From Granulicella rosea (lineage in GTDB: Bacteria; Acidobacteriota; Terriglobia; Terriglobales; Acidobacteriaceae), in contig NZ_FZOU01000001.1 of assembly GCF_900188085.1 (NCBI RefSeq), positions 124,001 through 188,000 on the forward strand: a stretch of 64,000 bases of DNA, written 5' to 3'. How positions within the stretch are numbered: position 1 is the first letter of the stretch; every line of letters begins with the position of its first letter. Shown in pieces: positions 63,357 through 64,000 of the stretch. The notes beneath the pieces were generated by a model, which saw only the letters and a program-made list of their open reading frames with translations, had not been told where the DNA came from and did no database searches. The position numbers and the translations under genes were made by a program.

Positions 63357-64000
63357 TCACTTGATCTCCAGTACGACGAGCCCCTGCGAAGGCACGTTCA
63401 CGCGCAGGCGTCCGCCGGTCAGATGCAGCGTCTCCGGCGTCGAGGGTTGCGACGCCTCATGCAGTTCGTCCAACTGGCGCAGCGAAGGAAAGGCCGGCCG
63501 GCCCATTGCGTCGTAGGCCTTCAGCACGTTGCCGTGGTTCTCATCGAGCCGCTGCAGGGTGACGTGCGCATTCAACGGCACGTGGGTCAGGCTGAGATCG
63601 AAGCTGCGCGCCGGGCCCGCAGGCGCGGACGATGTATAGGTCGCGCCCGTACCCATGGGCGGCGCGTAGTTCCACAGCGCAACGACCAGCGAACCATCCT
63701 TGCGGCGCGTCACCAGCGTTGCATCGGAGTCGTTCGCGAGCCGCGTGCCGCCCAACCGATGCAGCATCGAGAAGGCGTTCAGCGCGGGCTTGATGATGTT
63801 GTCCGCGGCGATCAGGCCGTAGCCTCCATAGAACGGCGTCTTCACCACGCCCTGCTCTTCAAATGCATCGGAGAGCGCCCAGTAGCTCATCATCTGCGTG
63901 AGCCCGTCGCACTGGCGGATGGTGTTCGCAAGCCACGGCCCCATGTAGATGCTGTCGGTCACATCGGGCTCATTCGCGTAGGTCGCGTTGTACTCGCTCA
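63357..64000 (-). CDS. GH39-type beta-xylosidase, C-terminal part
   Basis: The start lies beyond the right edge; 214 codons are visible. Near the edge SEYNATYANEPDV resembles the nucleophile motif TEFNTSY of GH39 enzymes. Next come WALSDAFEEQG and FYGGYGLIAADNIIKPALNAFSMLHRLG, the end of the TIM barrel, and a beta-sandwich C-terminal domain ending GLVVLEIK. This would be a secreted or periplasmic xylosidase acting on xylan oligomers. Family assignment relies on a partial sequence. It precedes the glucoamylase-like gene. Confidence 0.8.
   Translation of the reverse strand, partial: SEYNATYANEPDVTDSIYMGPWLANTIRQCDGLTQMMSYWALSDAFEEQGVVKTPFYGGYGLIAADNIIKPALNAFSMLHRLGGTRLANDSDATLVTRRKDGSLVVALWNYAPPMGTGATYTSSAPAGPARSFDLSLTHVPLNAHVTLQRLDENHGNVLKAYDAMGRPAFPSLRQLDELHEASQPSTPETLHLTGGRLRVNVPSQGLVVLEIK

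Overview
The window looks like a chromosome segment of a soil Acidobacteriota of class Terriglobia (Granulicella/Terriglobus/Edaphobacter-like). This is judged by eye from the high GC, two large TonB-dependent receptors (one clearly Oar-like) with N-terminal carboxypeptidase-regulatory domains, very long NHL/Ig-like secreted proteins, a DnaE2 mutasome cassette and the style of intergenic repeats. No similarity search was possible, so taxonomy is inference.

Layout. (1) 1-5902 (+): a chemotaxis operon, cheW (cut by the window edge), a soluble four-PAS chemoreceptor, cheY, cheB, cheR and a CheX-like phosphatase. (2) 5899-14059 (-): a two-gene operon encoding a 1990-residue secreted protein that joins NHL repeats, Ig-like domains and a pectinesterase domain, then an NHL lipoprotein, followed by a decayed fragment of a paralogue. 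(3) 14561-20457: tRNA-Pro, tRNA-His and tRNA-Arg among housekeeping and unknown genes (DUF4112, DUF72, YheT-type hydrolase, MFS transporter, MerR-TPR regulator). (4) 20757-24492 (+): an acid phosphatase next to a TonB-dependent receptor, preceded by a Pho-box-like direct repeat. (5) 24636-31285: tRNA-Ile(CAU), a frameshifted integrase remnant and the imuA-imuB-dnaE2 SOS mutagenesis cassette. (6) 31555-47713: a DcaP-like porin and most of a reductive pyrimidine degradation pathway (mmsA, class III aminotransferase, NCS1 transporter, dihydropyrimidinase, PreA, PreT). These are interrupted by a VapBC-type pair, a Crp/Fnr regulator facing a membrane protein across a perfect TGTGA-N6-TCACA site, and a chromate transporter. 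(7) 47790-53921: DUF2007 protein, M28 peptidase, AsmA-like protein, ABC-F ATPase. (8) 54079-64000: an Oar-like receptor divergent from a secreted phosphoesterase, again with Pho-box-like repeats between them, an amino-acid binding protein, a DUF3455 protein, and two polysaccharide-processing genes (glucoamylase-like, GH39).

Themes. Plant-polymer use (pectinesterase, GH39, glucoamylase-like), organic phosphate scavenging paired with outer-membrane receptors, and pyrimidine salvage as a nitrogen source dominate. The pyrimidine cluster is tightly overlapped but has no recognisable beta-ureidopropionase. It includes an unknown small gene wedged between preT and preA, two AT-richer unknown genes, and a transporter whose best start codon is ATA.
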